A stretch of DNA of 44,891 nt, taken from Oscillospiraceae bacterium. Its GTDB lineage: Bacteria; Bacillota_A; Clostridia; Oscillospirales; Oscillospiraceae. Positions 27,091 to 35,140 of the stretch are shown piece by piece. The notes under the pieces were generated by a model. That model saw nothing but the letters and a program-made list of their open reading frames with translations. It was not told the DNA's origin and ran no database searches. Both the position numbers and the translations under genes were made by a program. The DNA lies in the NCBI GenBank assembly GCA_017540945.1, contig JAFYAB010000139.1, forward strand, positions 1 to 44,891, written 5' to 3'. The number at the start of each line of letters is the position of its first letter. Within the stretch, counting starts at the first letter, position 1.

Positions 27091-27466
27091 CGTAACCCCT
27101 CCTGAATCTGCTTCTTGGATTTGTTGATGGCGGATTTGAGGCTTTTCAGCCTGCCGGCGGCAAAGCTCAGCTCCTTCTCTGACAGGCCGTAGCCCCGCAG
27201 GGTGTATTTCAGGGTGTTATCATCCATAGCCTTGAGGCGCTTGGCGGGGTCCGCCGGGATCACCTTCATGTTGTAAATGCTGGTCAGCCATCTGTAGTTG
27301 GCGTGTGCGCCCCCCAGCTCCAGTTGTCCCAGCAAGCCGAAGGCGAAGTCGTTGTCGATTCCTCACTGTCATCCGCGTCTCGCATACGACTTCTCTCACC
27401 TGCTTTGCGTGCCTTTTCTATGTCTCGATAAAAGCGTTTGAAATCGTTGCCATAATTTCGGGCCAC
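27048..27466 (-). pseudogene. Frameshifted small gene of unknown function
   Basis: Two overlapping frames on the minus strand read as one interrupted protein. The first starts at 27466 (MARNYGNDFKRFYRDIEKARKAGE) and runs to about 27,360. The second continues as IDNDFAFGLLGQLELGGAHANYR through KVIPADPAKRLKAMDDNTLKYT to about 27,100. The change of frame falls near 27,350-27,362. Both parts are hydrophilic and basic, while the out-of-frame tails (STTTSPSACWDNW..., LRCQSWLALWCRTRP) look like shadow translation. The downstream end runs into the ribosome site and start of the AmrB-AmrA gene. I do not recognise the family. No slippery sequence is evident at the junction, so decay or a sequencing error is more likely than programmed frameshifting. 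Confidence 0.6.
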
Positions 27467-27491
27467 CTCAGTTAAGATGCTTCGACCCTCC

Positions 27492-28196
27492 TCAGGCAGC
27501 GGGAAATCTGTCGCACAGCAGAACGCAGAAGCCCAGGTCGTATTCCGTGATGGGCGTTCCGAACAGTTCAGCGCTTTTTCCGGGAATTGTTCCGTTGAGC
27601 ACGGCTCGGGCGCCGTCGTGGAGCATCCGGACGGTTTTCGGCGGCACCGGCAGCTCCGCGTGGGAGGGCCATATCTCGTCGAACCGGTCCAGATAGGCTT
27701 CCAGGTGTTCCAGACTGCGGATGTAGGTCTGCATGTTTCGGTGGCTGCCGAACATGAAGATTCGCCCGCGCAGCTGGATGGGATCGCCGCTGATCAGCAC
27801 CCGATTGTTCCCATCCAGCACCGCGATGCTGCCGGGAGTGTGGCCGGGCAGCTCGATGATTCTCAGCTCCCGCCCACCCAGGTCCAGGACGTCCCCCTCC
27901 CGGACGGGAAGGAGCGTCCCGGGCTTGCCGGAGCGGCGGTAGAGGGGCTCCTCCGCCGGGTGCATATAGAATTCCGGGAACTGCTCATTGCTTCCGATGT
28001 GGTCCCGGTCGGCGTGGGTGTTCAGCAGGGAGATGGGCAGATTTGTCAGCCCTGCGGCAATGTCCCGGGCGTTGTGAACGTTCATGCCGGAGTCGATCAG
28101 CAGGGCCTTCTCGCTACCCGTCAGCAGGAAGAAGCGCACTCCGCCGTCCTCGATTCGCCAGGTGTTGCTGTTAATTTGGATGATTTCGTATCCCAT
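27492..28196 (-). CDS. MBL-fold metallo-hydrolase
   Basis: The protein has 234 residues from ATG 28196, chosen because AAAGGAGG lies eight bases upstream and the residues above it in the longer frame look like the shadow of the flavodoxin gene. The metallo-beta-lactamase fold is shown by the metal motif NTHADRDHIGS (HxxxDH, about residue 60), ELPGHTPGSIAVLD (third histidine), LISGDPI (bridging aspartate) and WPSHAELPV (last histidine). Family members hydrolyse thioesters, glyoxalase II-type substrates, lactones and others. The substrate cannot be told from sequence. It follows the flavodoxin gene by 29 bases and is probably co-transcribed with it. Confidence 0.88.
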   Translation of the reverse strand: MGYEIIQINSNTWRIEDGGVRFFLLTGSEKALLIDSGMNVHNARDIAAGLTNLPISLLNTHADRDHIGSNEQFPEFYMHPAEEPLYRRSGKPGTLLPVREGDVLDLGGRELRIIELPGHTPGSIAVLDGNNRVLISGDPIQLRGRIFMFGSHRNMQTYIRSLEHLEAYLDRFDEIWPSHAELPVPPKTVRMLHDGARAVLNGTIPGKSAELFGTPITEYDLGFCVLLCDRFPAA

Positions 28197-28225
28197 TTGG
28201 ACGCCTCCTTCCAAAACAGGAGGTC

Positions 28226-28693
28226 TCAGCCCAGCAGCCTGGCGGCGTCTTTTGTCAGCTTGTCCACGCTCTGATAGACCTCCGCGCCGAGAAGCTCCGG
28301 GTTTCCGTTCAGACAGGGCTGCAGCTTCTCCACCGTTTTGCCGATGCCGCTGCCGCCGGAGGTGGCAAAGAGGTACAGCTTCTTCCCGCTCCAATCATAG
28401 GCTTTGCAGAAGGTGTTGACGACATTTGGCGCGCCGTAGTACCAGATGGGGAAACCGAGGAATACGACGTCGTATTCCTCCCAACGCTCAATGGTATTGC
28501 GGATCGGCACGTCCTTCTTCCCGATCTTTTCCCGGTTGCACCGGGCCAGGGGGTTGGTCCATTTGAGGTCCGCTGCCGTATAGGGGAGCTCCGGCACAAT
28601 GGCGAACAGCTCGGCGTGAGCTGCCTCCGCCAGTGCCCTGGCGAACTGCTCGGTTTTCCCCTCCGCGCTGAAATAGGCAACGATCGTTTTCAT
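28226..28693 (-). CDS. Flavodoxin-family protein
   Basis: The protein has 155 residues. The N-terminal strand and loop MKTIVAYFSAEGKTEQFA is the phosphate-binding loop for FMN, in the S-x-x-G-x-T form. FLGFPIWYYGAPNVV and LFATSGGSGIGKTVEKL are the other two FMN-contacting segments, as in the flavodoxin_4 group of single-domain proteins. Such proteins are small cytoplasmic electron carriers or quinone-type reductases. ATG 28693 follows CAAGGAGGA. The gene lies 37 bases after the amidohydrolase gene and 29 before the MBL-fold gene, so all three may form one transcript. Flavodoxin/MBL neighbours recall flavodiiron proteins split in two, but the MBL partner here is shorter and its electron-transfer role is speculative. 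Confidence 0.9.
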   Translation of the reverse strand: MKTIVAYFSAEGKTEQFARALAEAAHAELFAIVPELPYTAADLKWTNPLARCNREKIGKKDVPIRNTIERWEEYDVVFLGFPIWYYGAPNVVNTFCKAYDWSGKKLYLFATSGGSGIGKTVEKLQPCLNGNPELLGAEVYQSVDKLTKDAARLLG

Positions 28694-28729
28694 GATCTGT
28701 ATCCTCCTTGTGAATAAGATTGTTTTCCC

Positions 28730-30328
28730 TTATGAGATCCGGATGGCCCGTCCGGCGGTTTTCAGAGCTTCTTCGTCCAAGCTTCCCTTGTCCAGCACCA
28801 GCTTGCCGTTGATAAAGACCTGCTCGATGCCGAAGGGCTGCTCCCGATCGGGAACGCCGTTTCGCAGGGCGTCCTCGTCGAAGACGGTGAGGTCCGCGTA
28901 GTAACCAGGTCGCAGATAGCCCCGCTCCCGGATCTGGAAGCGATCCGCGATGGCACCGGTCATGCGGCGGATGGTGTTGGGCAGGCTGTCCCCGGTGCCT
29001 CGAAGGGCATCCCGCAGGAACTTGGGGTAGCAGTCGTAGATGGCGGGGTTCTGGACCCCGTGCTCCTCCACCCAGGCGTCGGTCATATAGAGGCAGTGGG
29101 GGTTGTGCTCGAATTCCGAAATGATCTCCGGCGTGGAGTAGGGCCCCATGTTCACCCGGCCCTTGAACTTGCTGAGCTCGCAGAGCTTCAGATAGGCCTT
29201 CAGATCGCTGAGTCCCTCTTCCTTTGCAATCTGGTGAACGGACTTGCCCTCGTAGCGCTCATAGCCCGGCCCAATGTAGGCCACCACGATGTCTTTGAAG
29301 CCGAAGCCCAGAAGCAGGCTGCTGGCCTTCACCAGGGCGGCCAGCTTCAGCCGGTTCAAGGGCTTTTTCCGCTCCGCCTGGCTCATGCCTTGATACCAGC
29401 CAGGCAGAATCACGGTGATGACGGAGACGCCCAGGCACTCGTTGTAGATGTCGAACATCAGGTCCACGCCCTGGGCCCGGAGCTGGTCCATCATCCGAAG
29501 GAGCTCGTCCTTATCCTTCAGGGAGCTGCGGCCTACGAAGATGGCGTGGGAGTAGTGGAGCTTCAGCTTCGAGCCCCCGGCGATCTCAGCCAGCTCGTCA
29601 AAGGCCCGCAGCAGATGGGAGCGGCCAAAGAGCTGGGGATAGGCCATGGAGACCTTGGACTCCGCCCGAGGGTGGACCGTCAGGGGCCGATTATACTTGA
29701 CGCAAAGGGCCGCCACCTTTTTCAGCTCCTCCACGTCCGCGTAGAGACCTGGCTCATACATGAGGCCCAGGGAAATGCCCGCCGCTCCCTGCTGCAGGGC
29801 TTTCTCCAGGATGGCCAGCATGGATTTTTCTTCCTCTGGGGTCAGCTTCCGGTTCTCGTTGCCTCCCGCGGCGGCCCGGGCGGAGCAATGGCCCGCCAGC
29901 TCTGCCAGATTGCAGGGCATGTTGCCGTCCAGGGCGGAGAACAGTTCTTCCACAGTGCCGTATTGCCCGGTGGTGTCCGCAAAGCCGAAGAGGCCGCCGC
30001 CCAGCTTGTCCACATACTTGCAGCCCGGTTCAAAGCCGATTTCCGAGACGCCGCAGTTGCCCGCTACGAATGTGGTGATGCCCTGCCGCAGGAAGGGGGC
30101 GAAGTAGGGAAGAGAATTCTTCTTGATGGCAAACCAGTCGTTGTGAGAGTGCCCGTCAATGAAGCCCGGCGCAATGGACTTGCCCCGCAGATCCATCACG
30201 CGATCCGCTTGGGCGCCCAGCTGCTCGCCTATGGCTTCGATCCGGTCGCCCGCCAGCAGGATCTCGCCCAGGAAGCCATCCCGGCCGCTGCCGTCATAGA
30301 TTTTTACGTTTTTGAGCAATGTCTTCAT
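28730..30328 (-). CDS. N-acyl-D-amino-acid deacylase-type amidohydrolase
   Basis: The protein has 532 residues. ATG 30328 (MKTLLKNVKIYDGSGRDGF) is used because GGAGA lies six bases upstream and this is the family's normal N-terminus. The frame stays open for another 145 codons upstream only because a helicase fossil happens to be in phase. Motifs include the metal-binding DGHSHND, an internal GISLGLMYEPGLYADVEEL typical of D-aminoacylases, HPRAESK, LHYSHAIFVG, and the C-terminal RPGYYADLTVFDEDAL that closes the amidohydrolase beta-sandwich. Relatives remove N-acyl groups from D-amino acids or act on dihydropyrimidine-like amides in the cytoplasm; the exact substrate is uncertain. It is the first intact gene of the minus-strand run ending at amrS. 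Confidence 0.88.
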   Translation of the reverse strand: MKTLLKNVKIYDGSGRDGFLGEILLAGDRIEAIGEQLGAQADRVMDLRGKSIAPGFIDGHSHNDWFAIKKNSLPYFAPFLRQGITTFVAGNCGVSEIGFEPGCKYVDKLGGGLFGFADTTGQYGTVEELFSALDGNMPCNLAELAGHCSARAAAGGNENRKLTPEEEKSMLAILEKALQQGAAGISLGLMYEPGLYADVEELKKVAALCVKYNRPLTVHPRAESKVSMAYPQLFGRSHLLRAFDELAEIAGGSKLKLHYSHAIFVGRSSLKDKDELLRMMDQLRAQGVDLMFDIYNECLGVSVITVILPGWYQGMSQAERKKPLNRLKLAALVKASSLLLGFGFKDIVVAYIGPGYERYEGKSVHQIAKEEGLSDLKAYLKLCELSKFKGRVNMGPYSTPEIISEFEHNPHCLYMTDAWVEEHGVQNPAIYDCYPKFLRDALRGTGDSLPNTIRRMTGAIADRFQIRERGYLRPGYYADLTVFDEDALRNGVPDREQPFGIEQVFINGKLVLDKGSLDEEALKTAGRAIRIS

Positions 30329-30394
30329 TTTGATTCTCCATATCTGTAGGTTGTTTTGAGCTGTAAACTTTATCTTTGCTTGCTGCGTCCCTTG

Positions 30395-30613
30395 CAAGCG
30401 CTGCTTCAGAAGCGTGTTTCTCTTGCTGACGGTCATATTCCGAACCGCGTAGCCCAGGACTTTTTTCTCCCCAATCAGGATAAACAGCTTCTTTGCTCCG
30501 GCGACACCGGTGCAAACAGGATTCCGCTGCGGTATCCTGTCATGTGACATCGACAGCGGCATGACCGCAATCGGGTATTCGCTTCCCTTGGCCTTATGAA
30601 TAGTGGCTGCATA
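30395..30613 (-). pseudogene. Fossil C-terminus of a RecD-like (SF1) helicase
   Basis: On the minus strand, in phase with but upstream of the amidohydrolase start, about 73 residues read YAATIHKAKGSEYPIAVMPL and then KKLFILIGEKKVLGYAVRN. This is the motif V/VI region of RecD2/TraA-type helicases: the IHKxxGSEYP block and the VTRAKK-like VAGAKK block, in which the usual Arg of motif VI has become Gly. The rest of the helicase is absent and the original stop is lost. Such helicases are common on conjugative elements, so this is likely debris from one. Confidence 0.7.
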
Positions 30614-30743
30614 ATCTAGAGCGATTATACAAGAAATGGCGCAAAATTGCAATGTAAAGCAGATCCTATACAGCAAAAAAGAAGAAAAAGTTTTGACCTC
30701 CTGCGCAGCTGCAACAGCCTGAGTGGGATTGGCACTTGCGTAA

Positions 30744-31166
30744 TTGTCTGTATGGGACCACAATTACAGAGATGAGACGCCGGAGTACTTTGAAAAATCC
30801 ACAGTGCCTTATATGAGCGCAATAGACACCGTTCCGGCTTTTCTTTTTCCCGATGCGGATGAACCCGTAAAAAACACGTTTAAGCTTCAGCTTTCCCTGT
30901 ACCGTAACGCACTGTATGAAGCACAAAAGCTTCCAAAAAGCCAAATGAATGCGATGGCGGAATATGCCTGTTTTTCAACTGCTGCGGAAGCGAAAACGAT
31001 TTGCAAAGACGGGTTGAAGGTGCCAAGCGCCATGTTGGAATCCACAACTGAGCCAAGTTCGTATCAATCAAAGACATTTGGAGGCGGGAAACCGGCTCCT
31101 TTTTCATGCCAAGGAGGACTGCCTATGAGCCTGTTTTGCGTATACGTGGATGGCGCTCTGTCCTAA
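30744..31166 (+). pseudogene. Probable remnant of an accessory or mobile-element gene
   Basis: A 140-codon frame begins at TTG with no good ribosome site. From about residue 7 (NYRDETPEYF) to the end (LFCVYVDGALS) the composition is protein-like, including NTFKLQLSLYRNALYEAQKL and SAMLESTTEPSSYQ. I do not recognise the family. It lies between the RecD-like fossil and the UvrA-type gene, in a stretch without intact genes. I infer that it is a leftover of the same lost element, possibly missing its N-terminus. Confidence 0.45.
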
Positions 31167-31201
31167 CGATCATTGTGACAGAAAGAATCAGATATAGGCT
31201 A

Positions 31202-31231
31202 TTGACACGGTTTCTCTTGGAATGATAAAAT
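31202..31231 (+). promoter_or_regulatory. Sigma-A-type promoter upstream of the UvrA-like gene
   Basis: A perfect TTGACA (31202-31207) is followed after 18 bases by TAAAAT (31226-31231). The next convincing start on this strand is the UvrA-like gene at 31628, which would leave a leader of about 390 bases. Stretch 31,240-31,610 shows no gene that I can support. Confidence 0.55.
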
Positions 31232-31627
31232 AATATCTCAAGCAAGCGAACCACAATGCTGGCAGAGAGAATTCAAAAGAACCGGACGCAGGGAATCACT
31301 GCGTGGCCGTGCAGAAGGAAGTTCATCCGCGGCATGATGGCTTGCGTACAATCCAGTTGCAAAGATCAGAGACCATTTGAATGCACATCGCAAGTGGTGG
31401 AAAGGGCAGGAGGAAGGAAATGGGAAAATCGCTGACCGAGAAAAATATTGGAGGCGCATCTTGTTACCGGAAAGATGCAGGCCGGAGAGGAGATTTTCAT
31501 CCGGGTGGATCAAACGCTGACCCATCCAAGTGGTCCTGGCCGGGGGGGCAGCTCCGTTATCTGAAGAACCAGCTCCGGAAGGGATTCCCCGGGCAGGAAC
31601 AAGGTTTAATTTGAGAGGTATTCCAGG

Positions 31628-34135
31628 ATGCGTATTTCAAATCAGAAAGACAATGATCAGCCAAGGAAGATAGAAGTCAGAGGCGCCCGCGTACATAACC
31701 TGAAGAACATCGACGTAGACGTTCCGCTTCACGGGATTACGGCGATCGCAGGTGTGTCCGGATCCGGGAAATCATCGCTGGCGCTGGGCGTGCTCTATGC
31801 GGAGGGCTCCAGAAGATATCTGGAATCCCTTTCCACCTATACCAGAAGACGGATGACACAGGCCTCCCGCGCGGACGTGGACGAGGTGCTGTATGTCCCG
31901 GCGTCTCTCGCCCTGCACCAGAGGCCGGGTGTTCCGGGGATCCGATCCACCTTCGGCACGGGCACAGAGCTCTTAAACAGCCTTCGTCTGATGTTCTCTC
32001 GGCTGGCCAGCCATCGCTGCCCGAACGGTCACTATGTGCAGCCGGGCTTTCAGGTGGCATTGATGCAGGAGATCGTCTGCCCGGAGTGCGGGGAGCGGTT
32101 TTACGGCCCCGGCGCAGAGGAGCTGGCTTTCAACTCCCAGGGCGCGTGCAAATGCTGTGGGGGAACCGGAACGGTCAGAACGGTGGACCCCAGTACGCTG
32201 GTGCCGGATGAGAGCATTTCCATCGACGAAGGCGCCGTCGCTCCCTGGAACAGCCTCATGTGGTCCTTGATGACCGACGTATGCCGGGCCATGGGCGTGC
32301 GAACGGATATTCCCTTCAAAGACTTGACAGAGAAAGAAAAAGAGATCGTCTATGACGGTCCCATGGAGAAAAAGCACATCTTTTACCGCCCGAAGAAGGC
32401 CGATACCGCCACGGCGGGCGAGATGGACTTCACCTATTACAGCGCGACGGCGACGGTGCTCAATGCGCTGAATAAAGTCAAGGATGAGAAGGGCATGAAG
32501 CGGGTGGAGAAGTTCCTCAAGGAGGACGTCTGCCCGGAATGCCATGGTACGAGACTTTCTGAGGCCGCAAGGGCGCCGAGGCTGATGGGCATTTCCCTTG
32601 ACCAGGCATGCAAGATGACACTGAAGGAATCGATCGAGTGGGTCAAAGCGGTGCCCGCTTCCCTGCCGGAGGAGATGCGCCCCATGGCCCAGAATATCTG
32701 CGAGTCCTATCTGGAGGTGGCGGCCAGGCTCATGGACCTGGGCCTTTCCTACCTCACGCTGGACCGGTCGTCGTCCACGCTCTCCACCGGGGAGCGGCAG
32801 CGGATGCAGCTGGCACGGGCAGTCCGGAACCGCACGACCGGGGTTTTGTACGTTCTGGATGAGCCGTCCATCGGACTGCATCCTGCCAATATCGTCGGTC
32901 TGAACGGCGTCATGCACGATCTTGTTCAGGACGGCAACTCCGTTCTGCTGGTGGATCACGACGTGCAGATCCTGAAGGAGGCGGATTGGCTGATTGAGAT
33001 GGGGCCGGAGGCCGGAGCAAAAGGCGGAACGGTCATCGCGGAAGGATCTGTCGCAGACATCGAAAAGGACCCGGGTTCTGTGATCGGAAAATACCTTTCC
33101 GGGGAACAGACACCGAAAAAAAGGCCCTCCGGTCAGGAACTGTTTGCAGCTGGAAGAATCTGCCTGGAGACCGAGCGTATCCATACCGTCAAACCCCTCT
33201 CCGTAAAGATCCCGAAAAGCCGACTGACCGTCATTACCGGCGTTTCGGGCTCCGGAAAGACCACGCTGGTTCTGGAAAGCCTGGTCCCCGCACTGGACGC
33301 GCTCTGCAACGGGAAAAAGCTGCCCGATCATGTCAGGAAGATCGACGCGGAGGGCATTAAGCATATCAAACTGATCGACGCCACGCCCATCGGAATCAAC
33401 GTGCGCTCCACCGTCGCGACCTACGCCAACGTGCACGATGAGCTGCGCAAGTGCTATGCCGGGACAAAGACTGCAAAACAGTACGGCTATAAGGCTGGGG
33501 ACTTTTCCTATAACACCGGCTCTCTGCACTGCCCGGTCTGCGACGGAACAGGCCAGATTTCCCTGGACGTTCAGTTTCTTCCGGACGTGGAGATCCCCTG
33601 CCCGGACTGCCGCGGCTCTCGTTATGCGAAGGACGCGAAGAAGATTCGGTATCGGAACAAAGCCGGGGAGGAACGCTCTCTACCCGAGCTGATGGATATG
33701 GACGTGAACACGGCGCTGGCGTTCTGCCGGGACATGAGCGCAGTCAGCCAAAGGCTGGAGACCCTCCGGGAGCTCGGCTTGGGATATCTGACGCTGGGTG
33801 AAGAAACGCCGGGACTGTCCGGCGGCGAAGCGCAGCGGTTGAAATTGGCATCCGAAATGGGAAGGCAACAGGAGGATTCCGTATTCGTCTTTGACGAGCC
33901 CACCATCGGTCTGCACCCGAAGGACGTGGAGACGCTGCTGCAGGTGTTCCGCACGCTCATCGACCACGGCGCAACTGTGGTTGTGATCGAACACGACCTG
34001 GACGTAATCCGAAGCGCCGATTATGTCATAGACATGGGACCGGAGGGTGGCGAAGACGGCGGCAGGGTTGTTGCCTGCGGTACGCCGGAGGAGATCAGGC
34101 ATTGCAGCAACAGTATAACGGGAAGATTCATTTGA
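31628..34135 (+). CDS. Short UvrA-family ABC ATPase (UvrA2-like)
   Basis: The protein has 835 residues with two ABC ATPase halves. The first half has Walker A GVSGSGKSS (about residue 42), a zinc module CPEC...CKCCGGTGTV, signature LSTGERQRMQLARA and Walker B LYVLDEPSIGLHP. The second has GVSGSGKTT (about 538), zinc module CPVCDGTGQ...CPDCRGSRY, signature LSGGEAQRLKLASE and VFVFDEPTIGLHP, and ends GRFI. Canonical UvrA is about 940 residues; the shortfall lies in the first half and fits the UvrA2/DrrC-like class that lacks the UvrB-binding insert. Relatives are linked to DNA-damage or DNA-intercalating drug tolerance rather than standard excision repair. ATG 31628 follows GAGAGG. A small membrane protein gene overlaps its 3' end. 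Confidence 0.92.
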   Translation: MRISNQKDNDQPRKIEVRGARVHNLKNIDVDVPLHGITAIAGVSGSGKSSLALGVLYAEGSRRYLESLSTYTRRRMTQASRADVDEVLYVPASLALHQRPGVPGIRSTFGTGTELLNSLRLMFSRLASHRCPNGHYVQPGFQVALMQEIVCPECGERFYGPGAEELAFNSQGACKCCGGTGTVRTVDPSTLVPDESISIDEGAVAPWNSLMWSLMTDVCRAMGVRTDIPFKDLTEKEKEIVYDGPMEKKHIFYRPKKADTATAGEMDFTYYSATATVLNALNKVKDEKGMKRVEKFLKEDVCPECHGTRLSEAARAPRLMGISLDQACKMTLKESIEWVKAVPASLPEEMRPMAQNICESYLEVAARLMDLGLSYLTLDRSSSTLSTGERQRMQLARAVRNRTTGVLYVLDEPSIGLHPANIVGLNGVMHDLVQDGNSVLLVDHDVQILKEADWLIEMGPEAGAKGGTVIAEGSVADIEKDPGSVIGKYLSGEQTPKKRPSGQELFAAGRICLETERIHTVKPLSVKIPKSRLTVITGVSGSGKTTLVLESLVPALDALCNGKKLPDHVRKIDAEGIKHIKLIDATPIGINVRSTVATYANVHDELRKCYAGTKTAKQYGYKAGDFSYNTGSLHCPVCDGTGQISLDVQFLPDVEIPCPDCRGSRYAKDAKKIRYRNKAGEERSLPELMDMDVNTALAFCRDMSAVSQRLETLRELGLGYLTLGEETPGLSGGEAQRLKLASEMGRQQEDSVFVFDEPTIGLHPKDVETLLQVFRTLIDHGATVVVIEHDLDVIRSADYVIDMGPEGGEDGGRVVACGTPEEIRHCSNSITGRFI

Positions 34136-34287
34136 TCGGTGTCTTCCTGATTGGAATCGGGTTTCTCCTTTCTGGAATCTGTACCGTGTTTAGCCAGACT
34201 GTTTTCGTATTTGTTCCAATGACAGTCGGATTGGTACTTGGAATCGCATTCCTGGCATGGGCAGGGAGAAAGTACAACCGCCTGTGA
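34102..34287 (+). CDS. Small two-helix membrane protein
   Basis: The protein has 61 residues from TTG 34102, preceded by GGAGGAG (34087-34093) at eight bases, so the start is well supported although it lies inside the end of the UvrA-like gene (34-base overlap in another frame). The sequence has a short polar N-terminus, two hydrophobic helices (about 10-28 and 34-53) and a basic end, GRKYNRL. The overlap implies translation coupled to the UvrA-like ATPase. No family is recognised. A membrane partner of the ATPase is possible but unproven. Confidence 0.6.
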   Translation: MQQQYNGKIHLIGVFLIGIGFLLSGICTVFSQTVFVFVPMTVGLVLGIAFLAWAGRKYNRL

Positions 34288-34445
34288 CAGGCTGCCGGTT
34301 GTCCGGTTCGGCAAGGACTATATGCTTCCGGCTTAAGAACATGCCGGGGAGCCGTATGGCCTCCTCCAGAAAGCTGGCTATTGTTGATCGTTTCGATGTC
34401 CGAGGCTTGAAGAAATGTACAAATGCGAATATGTCGGAGGGAAGT

Positions 34446-35048
34446 ATGTTAGATCATAAAGAATTTGATTTATGGGCAGACGGATACGATCAATCGGTCG
34501 GCGTTTCGGATGAAGATAACACGTATCCTTTTGCAGGATACAAAAGGATTCTTGGAGACATTTTTCAAACGATAATGGAAAAACCACATCCGACAGTTCT
34601 GGATATTGGTTTTGGAACGGGCACGCTTACGGCAAAACTGTATGAAAACGGCTGTGAAATCCACGGACAGGATTTTTCATCAAGGATGATTGAGCTGGCT
34701 TTTGCAAAGATGCCGAATGCGCAGCTGTGTCAGGGCGATTTTACACTGGGGCTGGCAGAACCGCTCAAACGGCAGTCCTATGATTTCATTGTTGCGACCT
34801 ATTCGATACACCATTTGAGGGATGATCAAAAAATTGTGTTTTTGAAAGAATTGCTCGAGCATCTGAAAGATGACGGTAAGATTCTGATTGGCGACGTCGC
34901 ATTCGGAACCCGTGAAGAGCTGAATCAATGCAAAGAGGAATGCGGGAATGAATGGGACGATGAGGAGTTCTATTGCGTTGCCGATGAATTAAGAACGGAA
35001 TTTCCAATCTCGTTTTTCGGAAAAGAACATATTGCTCGGGGATTCTGA
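34446..35048 (+). CDS. Class I SAM-dependent methyltransferase
   Basis: The protein has 200 residues from ATG 34446 (MLDHKEFDLWADGYDQS), behind GGAGGGAAGT; the frame is open further upstream but without protein-like sequence. The SAM-binding motif I is VLDIGFGTGTLTAKL (about 51-65), motif II ends in the acidic HGQDFS, and the motif IV region is YDFIVATYSIHHL. The N-terminal FDxWAxxYDxSV is typical of small-molecule methyltransferases of the UbiE-like group. The C-terminus (FFGKEHIARGF) is short and lacks the final beta-strands usually seen, so the gene may be clipped at its 3' end, as others in this island are. The substrate is unknown. Confidence 0.85.
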   Translation: MLDHKEFDLWADGYDQSVGVSDEDNTYPFAGYKRILGDIFQTIMEKPHPTVLDIGFGTGTLTAKLYENGCEIHGQDFSSRMIELAFAKMPNAQLCQGDFTLGLAEPLKRQSYDFIVATYSIHHLRDDQKIVFLKELLEHLKDDGKILIGDVAFGTREELNQCKEECGNEWDDEEFYCVADELRTEFPISFFGKEHIARGF

Positions 35049-35086
35049 TGCTGAGCAGATAAATGCAAGCTTGTAAGGCTGTAAGG

Positions 35087-35111
35087 CGGCGCCCACACTG
35101 CCATCACCGGC
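35087..35111 (+). repeat. 25-bp direct repeat, left copy (5' of the Nudix gene)
   Basis: CGGCGCCCACACTGCCATCA plus CCGGC matches 35643-35667 at 23 of 25 positions in the same orientation. The pair brackets the Nudix gene. Confidence 0.65.
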
Positions 35112-35140
35112 GGCGGGGAGCGGGATCGGGAGGAGAAAAC

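Noticed and set aside
29060..30349. 429-codon plus-strand frame opposite the amidohydrolase gene
   Set aside because: The minus strand has the full amidohydrolase motif set; this frame shows none.
31381..31614. 77-codon frame before the UvrA-like gene
   Set aside because: An AGGAGGAAGG sits inside it, but the translation switches character and no family or conserved pattern is visible; not enough to call a gene.
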